This document shows, in pieces, positions 25,087 through 35,224 of a stretch of DNA of 64,000 bases. The stretch is from NCBI RefSeq assembly GCF_014844055.1, contig NZ_CP062167.1, forward strand, positions 186,001 through 250,000, written 5' to 3'. Origin of the DNA: Aureimonas sp. OT7 (lineage in GTDB: Bacteria; Pseudomonadota; Alphaproteobacteria; Rhizobiales; Rhizobiaceae). The translations under genes and the position numbers were made by a program. The notes beneath the pieces are model-generated. The model saw nothing but the letters and a program-made list of their open reading frames with translations, was not told the origin of the DNA and did not search any database. The stretch's first letter is position 1, and the number at the start of each line of letters is the position of its first letter.

Positions 25087-28000
25087 TTACCGGAAATCCC
25101 GCGCCTTCACCCTGATGCCGCCGGCCACCGGCCCCTGCTTCTCGGCCGCAGCCGCCTCGCGCTGCCCGACACTCGCCAGATCCCGCGACAGATCGACGAT
25201 CCGATGGGCGACAAGATGCACGACCTCGCCCTCGCGCTGAACGCGGCCCCTCACGGCGATCATGCTCGATGAGAGAATGACCCGCCGATAGCGCTCGAAG
25301 ACCTTTTGCCACACGACGAGATTGGCGATGCCGGTCTCGTCCTCGAGCGTGACGAACATGACGCCATTAGCCGAGCCGGGGCGTTGGCGCACCAGGACGA
25401 TCCCTGCCGCCTCCAGCCAGCGCCGGTCGCGCGCCGCCATCGCCTCGGCGCAGCTGACGATCCGGCGCTTCGCCAGGTCCTCGCGCAGGAAGGAGACCGG
25501 ATGGCGGCGCAGCGACAGGCCGATATGCCCGTAATCCTCGACCACCTCGCGACCGGCGGGCATCGCTCTCAGCGCGATCGCAGGCTCGTCGAGTTCCGGA
25601 ACGGTCCGCCCCTCACGGTCCGAGGCGGCGGCGAAGAGCGGCAGTTCCTCGTCGCGCAGCCCCTTGATGGCCCATTGCGCCTCGCGCCGGGCGAGGCCGA
25701 AAGCCGGACGGAATCCATCGGCCGCGGCGATCTGATCGAGCGCCGCGACGGGAACGCCGGCCCGCCGCCAGAGATCGGCGATCGAGGTGAAATTCTCATC
25801 GCCCCGCGCCGCCACGATGGCGGCGGCATGGGCATTGGCGAGGCCCTTGACCATTCGCAGTCCAAGACGGACCGCGAGACGGCTTTCGTCGCCGGTCGGC
25901 TCCAGCGTGCAATCCCAGCGGGAGGCATTGATGCAGACCGGGCGGACCTCCACCCCATGCTCGCGGGCGTCGCGCACGATCTGGGCCGGCGCATAAAAGC
26001 CCATGGGCTGGGCGTTGAGGAGCGCGGCGCAGAAGACATCCGGGTGCCAGCATTTGAGCCAGGCCGAGGCATAAGCGATCAGCGCGAAGCTCGCCGCATG
26101 GCTTTCGGGAAAACCATAGGAGCCGAAGCCTTCGAGCTGCTGGAAGGTCCGGGCCGCGAACGGCTCCTCATAGCCGCGCGCGATCATCCCCGAGATCAGC
26201 CGGTCGCGGAACTTCGAGACGCCGCCGGTATGTTTGAAGGTCGCCATGCTCTTGCGCAGGAGATCGGCCTCGCCCGCGGTAAAGCCCGCGCATTCGATGG
26301 CGACGCGCATCGCCTGTTCCTGGAACAGCGGCACGCCGAGCGTCTTTCCCAGCACCTTCTCCAGCTCGGGCCGGGGATAATCGACCTCTTCCAGGCCCTC
26401 GCGCCGGCGCAGATAGGGATGAACCATATCGCCCTGGATCGGCCCCGGCCGCACGATCGCGACCTGCACCACCAGGTCGTAATAGGTCCGGGGTTTCAAG
26501 CGCGGCAGCATCGACATCTGCGCCCGGCTCTCGATCTGGAAGGTGCCGAGCGTATCGGCTTTGCGGATCATCGCATAGGTGCGCGGATCCTCGGCCGGGA
26601 TCGACGCCAGATCGAGGTGGATATCCTTGTGCTCGGCCAACAGGTCCAGCCCCCGGCGCATGCAACTCAGCATGCCGAGCGCCAGGACATCGACCTTCAT
26701 GAAGCGCAGCGCGTCGATATCGTCCTTGTCCCATTCGATGATCTGGCGCCCCTCCATCGCCGCGGGCTCGATGGGCACGAGATCGTCGAGCCGGTCATGG
26801 GTCAGCACGAAACCGCCCGGATGCTGCGACAGATGCCGCGGCGCGCCGCGAAGCTGGGCGGCCAGTTCGAGCGTCAGGCGCAACCGGCGATCCTCCGGAT
26901 TGAGGTTGAGATCGCGGAGCTGCTGCTCGGTGACACCAGCCTCGGACCCGCCCCAGAGCTGGCCGGACAGCGTCTGGATCAGGTCTTCGGGAAGCCCCAG
27001 GGCCTTGCCCACGTCCCGCAGCGCGCCCTTGGAGCGATAGCGGATGACGGTGGCGGTCAGAGCGGCGCGCTCGCGGCCGTAATGCTCATAGACCCACTGG
27101 ATCACCTCCTCGCGCCGCTCATGCTCGAAATCCACGTCGATATCGGGCGGCTCGCGGCGCTCCTCGGAGACGAAGCGCTCGAACAGGAGATCGTTGCGGC
27201 CGGGATCGATCGCGGTGATGCCGAGCACATAGCAGACGGCCGAGTTCGCCGCCGATCCGCGCCCCTGGCAGAGGATGCCGCGCGACCGGGCGAAGCGGAC
27301 GATGCTGTTCACCGTGAGGAAGTAGGGCGCGTAATCGAGCTTGCCGATCAGGGCCAGCTCATGCTCCAGCGCGGCGGTCACCTCCTCGGGCACGCCCTCG
27401 GGATAGCGGTGTGCGGCGCCCTCCCAGGTCAGCCGCTCCAGGGTTTCCTGCGGGGTCAGCGCCTGGTCGTCGCGCTCTTCGGGATATTGATAGCGCAGCT
27501 CGTCGAGCGAGAAGCGGCAGCGATCCGCGATCTCACGCGTCCGGGCCAAAGCCTCGGGCCAGCGCGCGAAGAGCCGGTGCATTTCGGCGGGCGGCTTCAG
27601 ATAGCGGTCGGCATGGCGCTCGCGCCGGGCGCCGAGCGCATCGACGGTGACATTGTGGCGGATCGCGGTGACGACATCCTGCAGGATGCGGCGGCCGGGT
27701 TCGTGGAAGAGCACGTCATTGGTCACCACGGTGGGCACGCCGATCCGCGCGGCGAGCGTCGACAGCTCCCAGAGGCGCATCTGGTCATTGGGCCGCCGCC
27801 GCAGCGTCAGGCCGAGATAGGCGCGATCGCCGAAAGAGTCGCGCAGGCGCCTCAGGCGCAAACCGCAGGTCTCGTCGGCAAGGTCCGGCACGAGGACCGC
27901 GATCAGCCCTTCGCCATAGGCGGTGAGATCGTCCCATTCGAGATGACAGCGCGCCTTGCCCGCCCGCCCCTTGCCCAGCGACAGGAGTCGGCAGAGCCGC

Positions 28001-28266
28001 GACCAGGCCGCCCGGTCGGTCGGATAGACCAGCGCCGACATGCCGCAGACGAGATCGAGGCGGCAGCCGACGATCAGCCGCACGCCCGCCTCCTTCGCCG
28101 CCTCATGGGCGCGCACGATACCGGCCAGCGTGTTGCGATCGGTCACGGCCATGGCCTCGATCCCCATCGCCGCGGCGGCAGCGAGCAGCTCCTCGGCCGC
28201 GGAGGCTCCGCGCAGGAAGGAGAAATTCGACGTCACCTGCAATTCGGCGTAGGCGGGCGCGCTCAT
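25087..28266 (-). CDS. dnaE2: Error-prone DNA polymerase III alpha subunit DnaE2 (ImuC)
   Basis: A 1059-residue C-family polymerase: an N-terminal PHP domain ([30 protein letters not shown]), the palm with [17 protein letters not shown] and [19 protein letters not shown] holding the catalytic aspartates, then fingers, HhH and an OB fold ([19 protein letters not shown]). DnaE2 performs translesion synthesis in SOS-induced mutagenesis together with ImuA and ImuB. The start is set by the ATGA overlap with imuB. Third gene of the imuA-imuB-dnaE2 operon. Such cassettes occur on chromosomes and plasmids of alphaproteobacteria. Confidence 0.96.
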   Translation of the reverse strand: MSAPAYAELQVTSNFSFLRGASAAEELLAAAAAMGIEAMAVTDRNTLAGIVRAHEAAKEAGVRLIVGCRLDLVCGMSALVYPTDRAAWSRLCRLLSLGKGRAGKARCHLEWDDLTAYGEGLIAVLVPDLADETCGLRLRRLRDSFGDRAYLGLTLRRRPNDQMRLWELSTLAARIGVPTVVTNDVLFHEPGRRILQDVVTAIRHNVTVDALGARRERHADRYLKPPAEMHRLFARWPEALARTREIADRCRFSLDELRYQYPEERDDQALTPQETLERLTWEGAAHRYPEGVPEEVTAALEHELALIGKLDYAPYFLTVNSIVRFARSRGILCQGRGSAANSAVCYVLGITAIDPGRNDLLFERFVSEERREPPDIDVDFEHERREEVIQWVYEHYGRERAALTATVIRYRSKGALRDVGKALGLPEDLIQTLSGQLWGGSEAGVTEQQLRDLNLNPEDRRLRLTLELAAQLRGAPRHLSQHPGGFVLTHDRLDDLVPIEPAAMEGRQIIEWDKDDIDALRFMKVDVLALGMLSCMRRGLDLLAEHKDIHLDLASIPAEDPRTYAMIRKADTLGTFQIESRAQMSMLPRLKPRTYYDLVVQVAIVRPGPIQGDMVHPYLRRREGLEEVDYPRPELEKVLGKTLGVPLFQEQAMRVAIECAGFTAGEADLLRKSMATFKHTGGVSKFRDRLISGMIARGYEEPFAARTFQQLEGFGSYGFPESHAASFALIAYASAWLKCWHPDVFCAALLNAQPMGFYAPAQIVRDAREHGVEVRPVCINASRWDCTLEPTGDESRLAVRLGLRMVKGLANAHAAAIVAARGDENFTSIADLWRRAGVPVAALDQIAAADGFRPAFGLARREAQWAIKGLRDEELPLFAAASDREGRTVPELDEPAIALRAMPAGREVVEDYGHIGLSLRRHPVSFLREDLAKRRIVSCAEAMAARDRRWLEAAGIVLVRQRPGSANGVMFVTLEDETGIANLVVWQKVFERYRRVILSSSMIAVRGRVQREGEVVHLVAHRIVDLSRDLASVGQREAAAAEKQGPVAGGIRVKARDFR

Positions 28267-29786
28267 CCGAAAATCCCGTGCAGGAACCAGCGATGCGAGC
28301 CGGTGGCGGCATCCTCGCCATCGCCGGAGCGGAAGATCCAGAAGCGTTCGCCGGCATCGTCCTCGACCCGGAAATAGTCCCGCACCGCGATCAGCTCGGC
28401 ATCGCGCTTCCACCATTCCCCGAAGATGCGCTCCGGTCCGTCGGCCCGTCGGACCCGGCGACGCACGCCCTTCCAGGAGAACCAGTTCGGCGGATGGTCC
28501 GGCAGGAGCGCCATGGTCTCGATCGGCTCCGGCCGGGAGAGCAGCCGCGAAGGGCGCGGCCAATGGTCGGGCCAGCCCGCACCCGTATCCTCGGCGAGTG
28601 CCGGCAGACGACGGACCGAGCGCTCGGGCACATCGCTCGCCACCGGCGCGAAACGATAGACCGCCCGCGCGCCGACCCGATTGGCCAGCGTGTCGATCAG
28701 GCCGGACAGATCCGGCGCGCCCTCCTCGATCAGGCTGCTGGCCGCCTGCCGCAAAGGCAGGGGTTCGGCAAGGGTGGCGGTCAGCGACATGATCTCGATG
28801 CCGAAGCCCGGCGCGATGGTCTCGATCCTGTCGCAGAGAAGCCGGGTCAGGCGCGCGGAATCCCGCACCGGCATGGCCAGGCCGATGCGCACCGTCTCGA
28901 TCCGGTTGTCGACCCGGTGGCAGAGCAGGTCGAGACGGCGCGCGCCAAGACCCCGCCCCTCGAGCGCCTCGCAGAGCGCCATGACCAGCTTGCGAATATA
29001 GCGCGCGATGGTCTCGGCGGCGCCGATGGGCTCTGCGAAGACGCGGCGAACCGAGACCAGCTCCTCGGGCCGGATCGGTTCGATGGGTTCGGCGATCTCG
29101 CCCAGGGCCTGATCGAGACGCCGGCAGAGCTCCGGGCCGAAGCGCCGGGTCAGAGGCGCGCGCGGCTGCCCGATCAGGTCGCCGATGCGGACAAAGCCGA
29201 GGTCGTTCAGCCCCGCCGCGATCGCGGGTGGCAGGCGCAGGGCTTGCAGCGGCAGCGGTGCGAGTCCTGGGATGGTTTCGCCGGGAGGAGTGACAAACAG
29301 CGGATCGGCCGCGTAGCGCGCCAGCGCATGGGCCGCGCCCCAGCTATCGGCGATGGCTGCGCGGGCGGTGACGCCGGACATGACAAGCCGCCCGGTCAGC
29401 GCCTCCAGCATGGCCGCCTCACCGCCATGCAGATGGTCGGCGCCGGTCGCGTCGATGACGATCCCGTCCGGCGCGTCGGCGGCGGCGATAGGTGAGAAGC
29501 GTTGCAGCACCCAGAGCGCGAGGCGTTCGAGGCTGTCCAGGTCGGCCCGCGGGTCGGCGGGCTCGATGTGGAGGCCGGGCACCATCGCCTGGGCCTTGGT
29601 GACAGGCATTCCGGCGCGCAGGCCGAGCGCCCGCGCGGCCGGATCGGCCGCCGTCACCACCCGGCGGTTCTTCTCCCTTCCGGCGATGACCAGCGGCGCC
29701 TCACCGGGCGGCGCTGCGTCGCCCGCCTTCCGCCGCAACCGGTCTGTCGGCCAGTTCGGCAGGAAGACAGAGATGACCCGAGCCAT
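28263..29786 (-). CDS. imuB: ImuB, catalytically inactive Y-family polymerase-like mutasome protein
   Basis: A 507-residue Y-family relative starting [19 protein letters not shown], with [17 protein letters not shown] and a helix-hairpin-helix/little-finger region, then a C-terminal domain ([17 protein letters not shown] to [11 protein letters not shown]). ImuB lacks the full catalytic triad of active DinB-type polymerases. It bridges DnaE2, the beta clamp and ImuA in the mutasome. The 5' end overlaps imuA by 86 bases. The start is kept because the canonical ImuB N-terminus begins exactly there. Confidence 0.93.
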   Translation of the reverse strand: MARVISVFLPNWPTDRLRRKAGDAAPPGEAPLVIAGREKNRRVVTAADPAARALGLRAGMPVTKAQAMVPGLHIEPADPRADLDSLERLALWVLQRFSPIAAADAPDGIVIDATGADHLHGGEAAMLEALTGRLVMSGVTARAAIADSWGAAHALARYAADPLFVTPPGETIPGLAPLPLQALRLPPAIAAGLNDLGFVRIGDLIGQPRAPLTRRFGPELCRRLDQALGEIAEPIEPIRPEELVSVRRVFAEPIGAAETIARYIRKLVMALCEALEGRGLGARRLDLLCHRVDNRIETVRIGLAMPVRDSARLTRLLCDRIETIAPGFGIEIMSLTATLAEPLPLRQAASSLIEEGAPDLSGLIDTLANRVGARAVYRFAPVASDVPERSVRRLPALAEDTGAGWPDHWPRPSRLLSRPEPIETMALLPDHPPNWFSWKGVRRRVRRADGPERIFGEWWKRDAELIAVRDYFRVEDDAGERFWIFRSGDGEDAATGSHRWFLHGIFG

Positions 29787-30462
29787 CGCACGCCTCCAGT
29801 TCGATATCGAGACATTCGCCCGCCCGCGCCCGGATCAGCTCGACCAGCCAGCGCGGCCGCCCGACGCCGGGAACTGGAAGGGACGAGGACGGCAGCGCCG
29901 AGATCCGCCAGCGGGTCATCGCCGCCGTCGGCTGCCCGAAATCGCTGGCCTCCGCCTGTCGCCGCCAGCGGCGCAACGCGATGCAGATCGTCGCCGAGCC
30001 TTTCGCGGCCAGATGCAGCCGCCGCGAGGCGGTCATCGGCAGGCGCGCGACGTCGCCCACGACCGCCCCCAGCCCGCCATGCCGCAGCCCTTCCTCCATA
30101 CAGGCCAGAACGGCCTTGTCGTCTCCGGCTTCGACGAAGATCACCCGGCCGGGCGGCAGTCCGGCCTGCTCCAGCCCCGGTGCGAAGAGATCCTGTAGCG
30201 CCACGCACCAGAGCACCTGCCCGGTGGTGCGGGCGGCGATCCCGGCCGTGAAACAGGCCGCAGCCGCGCCATCCACCGCCCCGTTGCCGCCTCCGGCGAC
30301 TTCATGGAGGCATCCGAGCGCCAGCCCGCCACCGGGCAGCTTGCGATCCAGCGGCGCGATCCCGAAGGGCAGCACCTCGTGCGGATGCGCGCCATCGCCT
30401 TCGAGCCGCGCGATGCGCGCCCGAAGGTCGGCAATGGCTGGGCTGTCGGCACGGCTGGGCAT
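29701..30462 (-). CDS. imuA: ImuA, RecA/SulA-like mutasome protein
   Basis: A 253-residue protein of the ImuA family: ADLRARIARLEG, then LPFGIAPLDRKLPGGGLALGCLHEVAG and VLWCVALQDLFAPGLEQAGL, a RecA-like fold. It interacts with ImuB and tunes mutasome activity. The ATG at 30462 is preferred; an upstream in-frame ATG would read across the SOS promoter. The gene leads the imuA-imuB-dnaE2 operon, with a LexA-type box 49 bases upstream. Confidence 0.9.
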   Translation of the reverse strand: MPSRADSPAIADLRARIARLEGDGAHPHEVLPFGIAPLDRKLPGGGLALGCLHEVAGGGNGAVDGAAAACFTAGIAARTTGQVLWCVALQDLFAPGLEQAGLPPGRVIFVEAGDDKAVLACMEEGLRHGGLGAVVGDVARLPMTASRRLHLAAKGSATICIALRRWRRQAEASDFGQPTAAMTRWRISALPSSSLPVPGVGRPRWLVELIRARAGECLDIELEACDGSGHLCLPAELADRPVAAEGGRRSAAR

Positions 30463-30510
30463 ATGAGGATGGCGTCTCCGGGGCTTTGCACTGGTCGATT
30501 CCGTTGCTAT

Positions 30511-30525
30511 GTTCTTTATTTGTTC
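30511..30525. promoter_or_regulatory. SOS (LexA) box between imuA and the SRAP gene
   Basis: GTTC-TTTATTT-GTTC, the direct-repeat GTTC-N7-GTTC LexA site of alphaproteobacteria. Toward imuA it overlaps the -10 of a good promoter: -35 TTGACT (30545-30540), 17 bases, -10 CAAATA (30522-30517). It also lies about 100 bases before the divergent SRAP start, so it may control both directions. Confidence 0.88.
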
Positions 30526-30625
30526 TCTTACAGGTCGAGAGTCAATCTCGGCCATCCCGGAAGTGATCGACGGGGTGCAATGCCCTATGGTGACGTAAAG
30601 TATTCGCAAGGAGAGTGGCGGGGCG

Positions 30626-31315
30626 ATGTGCAATCTCTATCGCATTACGACCAATCAGCAGGCGATCCGGGATTTCGTGGCAGCCACCCATGACAGTATC
30701 GGCAATCTCGAACCGTCGATGGACGTCTATCCCGACCGGCCGGCGCCGGTGGTGCGCAACACCGACGGCGGGCGGGAACTGGCCTCATTGACCTGGGGTA
30801 TGCCCACGCCCGTCGAATATCTGAAATCCCGCGACGCGCCGGACACCGGCGTCACCAATATCCGCAACACGGCCAGCCCTCACTGGCGCAAATGGCTCGG
30901 GCTCGAGAATCGCTGCGTGGTCCCGGCCACCGCCTTTTCCGAATATGGGCAAAAGCCCGATCCAGTCACGAAGCGCAAACCGCTGCACTGGTTCGCCCTC
31001 GATGAGACCCAGCCCCTGTTCTTCTTCGCGGGAATCTGGACGCCGTGGCGCGGAACCCGCGGCTCGAACCGGACCCCGCGTCCGGGCGATCATCAACTGT
31101 TCGCCTTCCTGACGACCGAGGCCAATGGCGTGGTGAAGCCGATCCATCCGAAGGCCATGCCCGTCATTCTGACGAGCCACGAAGAAGTCGAGACCTGGCT
31201 GACCGCCGACTGGAACGAAGCCAAGACGCTGCAGCGGCCGCTGCCCGATGATCGGTTGGTGATCCTGGAAACGCCAGCCAATACAGCCGCCGATGGCATG
31301 TTGCCGGGCATCTGA
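30626..31315 (+). CDS. SOS response-associated peptidase family protein (SRAP; YedK/HMCES-like)
   Basis: A 229-residue SRAP protein. The initiator Met is followed by the catalytic Cys2 (MCNLYRIT), with Asn78 in VTNIRNT, Glu106 in TAFSEYGQ and His174 in PIHPKAMPVIL. SRAP proteins crosslink to abasic sites in single-stranded DNA through Cys2 and shield them from strand breaks. Divergence from the imu operon across one SOS box fits a joint DNA-damage role. A GGAGAGT ribosome site precedes the ATG. Confidence 0.93.
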   Translation: MCNLYRITTNQQAIRDFVAATHDSIGNLEPSMDVYPDRPAPVVRNTDGGRELASLTWGMPTPVEYLKSRDAPDTGVTNIRNTASPHWRKWLGLENRCVVPATAFSEYGQKPDPVTKRKPLHWFALDETQPLFFFAGIWTPWRGTRGSNRTPRPGDHQLFAFLTTEANGVVKPIHPKAMPVILTSHEEVETWLTADWNEAKTLQRPLPDDRLVILETPANTAADGMLPGI

Positions 31316-31335
31316 CAATGATCCGGAGGACGAAC

Positions 31336-31698
31336 ATGGGCCGGAAGGAAGAAGAACAGTTAGCGGCGACGCTCGCCAAGGCGATGGCGATGATCTGCGT
31401 CCGCAACAGCATGCTGGAGGACCTGCATGCCGGCCCGGTCCCGGTCACGAAGACCGGCGACTATTCCGATGTCTTCGTCATCGACGCCGACGGCAATCGC
31501 ATTCCCTGGAGAACCGTGTCGAGGTTCGACGATGACGAGATGCGCGACCTGATGCGCCAGGTGGTCAATCGGCTCTACACGTTCCAGACCTGCTTCGCCG
31601 AGCCGCAGTTTCAGGCGTTGATCGACAAGTGGCTCGATGTTGCGCGCCACTGGGACGAGCCGGTCATCGACGAGCGCCTCGCGGGAAGGCCCAGCTAG
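31336..31698 (+). CDS. Hypothetical protein downstream of SRAP
   Basis: A 120-residue acidic soluble protein. The ATG at 31336 is chosen because GGAGG lies eight bases upstream; an ATG 18 bases earlier lacks this. Features are KEEEQLAATLAKAMAMICVRNSMLEDLHAG, DYSDVFVIDADGNRIPW and a helical C-terminus with FAEPQFQALIDKWL. Not recognised. Position 20 bases after the SRAP gene on the same strand suggests a shared transcript and possible DNA-damage induction. Confidence 0.65.
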   Translation: MGRKEEEQLAATLAKAMAMICVRNSMLEDLHAGPVPVTKTGDYSDVFVIDADGNRIPWRTVSRFDDDEMRDLMRQVVNRLYTFQTCFAEPQFQALIDKWLDVARHWDEPVIDERLAGRPS

Positions 31699-31792
31699 CC
31701 GATCGTACGGACTGTCGGTGGGACGGCTGAGGTGATAGCCGCAGCGCGATTTCCCAAAGCGGCCCTCCGTAATCCTTGAAGCATTCGCGCGC

Positions 31793-34700
31793 TTAGGGCT
31801 CAGACCAAGACGCGTGGGAGCGACCATGCCGGCGAATGATCGCCTGAGGGCTGCCTTCATCAAAGCGAGCAGTCAGCACACTTGGAGCGGCGTCAACCAT
31901 ACTTTGCCCAAGCATGGCTACCACTTTGAAGTCAGGCGTAAGAACCCACACGGCATTGTCTGTTTCGTCGACCTCGACCCGATATGGACTGGCCGGAACC
32001 GGAACGATCTGCCGCGTCGCCGGTTCGATATTTATACGCCAGTCGCGCGAGGTCCAACGCTGGCTGATGCGGTTCAGCATCTCGGCCCTGAATGCTTTCC
32101 AAATGTCGTTGGTCGCTGGCGTTGGCCAGTCTCCGGCATCTGTCATCGCGACAACTTCATTGGTTTCGAGCCAGACAACGAGACCATCGTTATCGATGAA
32201 AATCGGATCCTGATCATTAATTGCGGCGAGGGCCGCGGCTCTTGAAGGAAGTCCGGCGCGCACAAGCATCGCCATCGTGTAGCGCGGCAGCCCGGCCTCA
32301 AGACAGGCAGCGGCTGTGCCGGCAATGATCTCGGGTTGCCAGCCAAGCGCAACCCTTCGGGTACGAAGTGCCTCCAGCGCCCAGACGAGCCGATACGTAA
32401 ATACGTCCTCGATGAAACGCATGTTGTCCGGCCCGATCTCGTGCACTGGCGTTCCGGAAACCCACGCGGCCAGGATCTCGCGCCAATTGCCCGGCAGAGG
32501 ATCGTCAGGAACAAAGGGGCGGATAGCGAGTAAGCGCTCCGCAAGCGTGGTAAGCGATGCAACGAGCACCTCGCTATCGCCGGGCAACGCTGCCTCGTCG
32601 GCTTGGTCGAGCAACACGGCGAGCTCGTCGGCCATCGCGTCGAGTGTCAATCCGGACTCAAGCCCAACACCCATCGCAAAATGACCGCGCCTTTGATCGG
32701 CGTTCGTCTGCGACCAGATCAGCCCCGAGCGCGCCCTGAACAATTCAAGCTGGCGCTCACGCAGGTCATCGCCACGGCGGGCAAGCTGCCGCGCCCAAAG
32801 CGAACCGTTCAGCGACTCGTCGATGAGCCGCGGCAAGTCCGCATCATCAGCATCCAGCGCTTCGACAAGACCAAGGATCGCGTGATCGAGTTTCTCTAGC
32901 AGAAGCTCGAAAGGCTCGTCGTCTTCCTCGTCGACATGGATGTTCCAGGCATCTCGGTTGTTGGCGAGATACTCAAAGGCGTCGTCTCGACTTAGCGTCC
33001 CGCTGCGCGCCAGACGATTGAGAATTTCGCTGGCGATCTGAATAAGCCCGCTCTCAAGCGTCCGGGCCCTTGATGCGTTCACAAGCTCGCGCCATGCCTG
33101 CCTGCGCCAACGCAGCGGTTCGAACATTACGTGGATCACAAGCCCTTCGAGATCGACGAAGGCGCGTCCGGCGCGCCCCGCGACGTTCGCAAATTCCTCG
33201 CCGGTGAGGGGAGTTCCCGCGCGATACAGGGTCGGCACAAGCAGGACCGCTGCGTTGAGATTAAGCCCCTGGGCGAGGGTCGGCGATGCGATAGTCACAG
33301 TTAGAACGCCTTCGTTTAGCAGGCGTTCGACCTCGCGAAGGAAAGGGTTAGGTAAACGCGCGTGATGAATGGCCACGCCCAGTTCAAGGCAGCGGACGGC
33401 CGGATGCTCTGCACCTAGCCATTCAGCCCCAACCGATTTCGCCCTCTCTATTGCGCCTTCGTCAGCAAGAAGTGGAGCGATGAAGCCACGCCGGGCGAGG
33501 TCGACAATGCGCGTTGCGTAGCTCTCGACATGATCCCGCTGCGTACAGAATACCAATGTGCGCTTGCCCTCATCGGCAAACTGCCATGCCGCAGCAATGG
33601 TCAACTCGGGATTGTCTCTGGGAAACGGCGTTCGACGCGGAGCGATGGGAGGCTGCTCCGTGACAAAGTTCTGGATGAAGGGTCCGTCATCATCAAGATC
33701 GAATGTCAGGCGCGCTCCCTGTCCGCCCCACGCCAGCGTTCCGAAACGCTGACGGGTCGGCCGCCAGCTTGATTTCACCGCTTCGCCCTCGGCATCGCTA
33801 CGCACCCACGCCGTCAGATCTTCGAGTTGTTCGCCATCGGGCAGGATCGCCGACAGGCAGACGATACGCCGGTCGACCGCGTCCGCGCGGCGCAGAAGCC
33901 TTTGCACGAGAATTTCGTAGCGGAGCTCGCGCTCGCTCGGCCCTATCAGATGTCCCTCATCCAGAACGATCAATCCGATATCATCCAGCAATTGCGGATT
34001 GCTTCTTAGCGCGAAGTCCAGCTTTTCCGGCGTCGCAATAACGATGTCGTGCGAGCGCAGTGCGTCCTGGTCTCCCGGCATTGCGCCGCTCGCACCGTAG
34101 AGCGAGGACACCGAAAATCCGAGAGGACCGAACGTCTTGCGAAAGGACCGCTCGGTCTGCGCCGACAGTGCCCGCAGCGGCGTCACGAGCAACACCCGCT
34201 TCTCTGCACTGAGCGACATGAGGGTGCAGATTTCCGCGACGCGGGTCTTTCCAGCACTCGTCGGCAGAGCCACCACGAGATCATCAGTCAAATCGGTTGC
34301 GCGGCGCGCCGCGCCGATCTGCGAAGGCCAGAGCTCAACCTCGGCCGTCTTGCGCGCATAAAGCGACGCAAGAAACATCTCCCGCAGCGCGGCATAACCA
34401 TCCGTGCCGGCTGGCCCGATTTGAGGCAGCACATGGTGGAGGCTATTGCCCCAGAGATCGTCAATTAAATTTCGGGCTACGCGGATGATCCACCAATGGG
34501 ATACCGCACCGACATTGCTGGCCACTCTCAGAGCGCGCCGGAGTATTGATAGCGCTCCGTCGTGCATAGCGGTATCGCCGGTGAGCAACGCGAATTCGAA
34601 GAACGCGAAAGCTCTGAAGACCGCCGTAGTCAGCATGATCGACAAGATGTCGTCGATCTCCTGATCGCCGACCTCGAGAGCAGCTTGGAGAGCATCGTCG

Positions 34701-35224
34701 CCGTATTCAGGATTGCGCAGCCAGGATCGCGCCTCGTCACGCAGAGTCCCGAGATCACTAAGGAGTAGCCGTACGATCACGCGTTCTGCGGGCGCAAGAT
34801 TCGCTTCTTCTTCGGCCTGAGACATCAGCGAGAACGCCATCGCTGCGTACCCCGCGAGATGGTACGAGGCCGCGCCCATCACACGCCAGAAGCCACGCTG
34901 GGAGAGTTCCGGTGACCCGTTGCGGACAAGGGCCTCGAAGGCATTGCCAGCCTTGAGAAAGCCCTCGCGCCATATTGCTGGGTCGCCCTCGCCCCGCTCC
35001 CGCAGGGCGAGCGATGCACGGAGCAAAGAGAATCCATACTCGGACAAATCGGTGTCGAGACTCACCGCGAAAGCCGGAGCACCCTCGGGAAGTTGGCCGG
35101 CCCTCCTAATGATCGCCCGCGCGTCACCCCGTGCTTGAAGCCGACCGCGTACCGTCGGCTGCGCCATCACTTCGATAAATTCCTGAAGCTCCTCAATCGT
35201 TTCCAAGGCTCTCGGCCTCTTCAT
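31793..35224 (-). CDS. hamB: HamB, Hachiman anti-phage system helicase
   Basis: A 1143-residue superfamily 2 helicase of the Ski2-like type. An N-terminal helical domain of about 300 residues precedes Walker A (PTSAGKT, 321-327), the LVTPLRALSAQ motif Ia, Walker B DEGH (422-425), SAILP (motif III), a C-terminal RecA domain with TLAQGLNLNAAVLLVP and NVAGRAGRAF (motif VI), and a long helical tail. In Hachiman, HamB senses or processes DNA with HamA and licenses its nuclease during phage infection. The start overlaps the end of hamA by 32 bases, typical of the hamA-hamB pair. Assignment rests on the partner. Confidence 0.85.
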   Translation of the reverse strand: MKRPRALETIEELQEFIEVMAQPTVRGRLQARGDARAIIRRAGQLPEGAPAFAVSLDTDLSEYGFSLLRASLALRERGEGDPAIWREGFLKAGNAFEALVRNGSPELSQRGFWRVMGAASYHLAGYAAMAFSLMSQAEEEANLAPAERVIVRLLLSDLGTLRDEARSWLRNPEYGDDALQAALEVGDQEIDDILSIMLTTAVFRAFAFFEFALLTGDTAMHDGALSILRRALRVASNVGAVSHWWIIRVARNLIDDLWGNSLHHVLPQIGPAGTDGYAALREMFLASLYARKTAEVELWPSQIGAARRATDLTDDLVVALPTSAGKTRVAEICTLMSLSAEKRVLLVTPLRALSAQTERSFRKTFGPLGFSVSSLYGASGAMPGDQDALRSHDIVIATPEKLDFALRSNPQLLDDIGLIVLDEGHLIGPSERELRYEILVQRLLRRADAVDRRIVCLSAILPDGEQLEDLTAWVRSDAEGEAVKSSWRPTRQRFGTLAWGGQGARLTFDLDDDGPFIQNFVTEQPPIAPRRTPFPRDNPELTIAAAWQFADEGKRTLVFCTQRDHVESYATRIVDLARRGFIAPLLADEGAIERAKSVGAEWLGAEHPAVRCLELGVAIHHARLPNPFLREVERLLNEGVLTVTIASPTLAQGLNLNAAVLLVPTLYRAGTPLTGEEFANVAGRAGRAFVDLEGLVIHVMFEPLRWRRQAWRELVNASRARTLESGLIQIASEILNRLARSGTLSRDDAFEYLANNRDAWNIHVDEEDDEPFELLLEKLDHAILGLVEALDADDADLPRLIDESLNGSLWARQLARRGDDLRERQLELFRARSGLIWSQTNADQRRGHFAMGVGLESGLTLDAMADELAVLLDQADEAALPGDSEVLVASLTTLAERLLAIRPFVPDDPLPGNWREILAAWVSGTPVHEIGPDNMRFIEDVFTYRLVWALEALRTRRVALGWQPEIIAGTAAACLEAGLPRYTMAMLVRAGLPSRAAALAAINDQDPIFIDNDGLVVWLETNEVVAMTDAGDWPTPATNDIWKAFRAEMLNRISQRWTSRDWRINIEPATRQIVPVPASPYRVEVDETDNAVWVLTPDFKVVAMLGQSMVDAAPSVLTARFDEGSPQAIIRRHGRSHASWSEP

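Noticed and set aside
25306..28377. A 1023-codon plus-strand open frame
   Set aside because: Antisense to dnaE2, which has full polymerase motifs. The frame is rich in His, Arg and Gly, as expected for a high-GC antisense frame.
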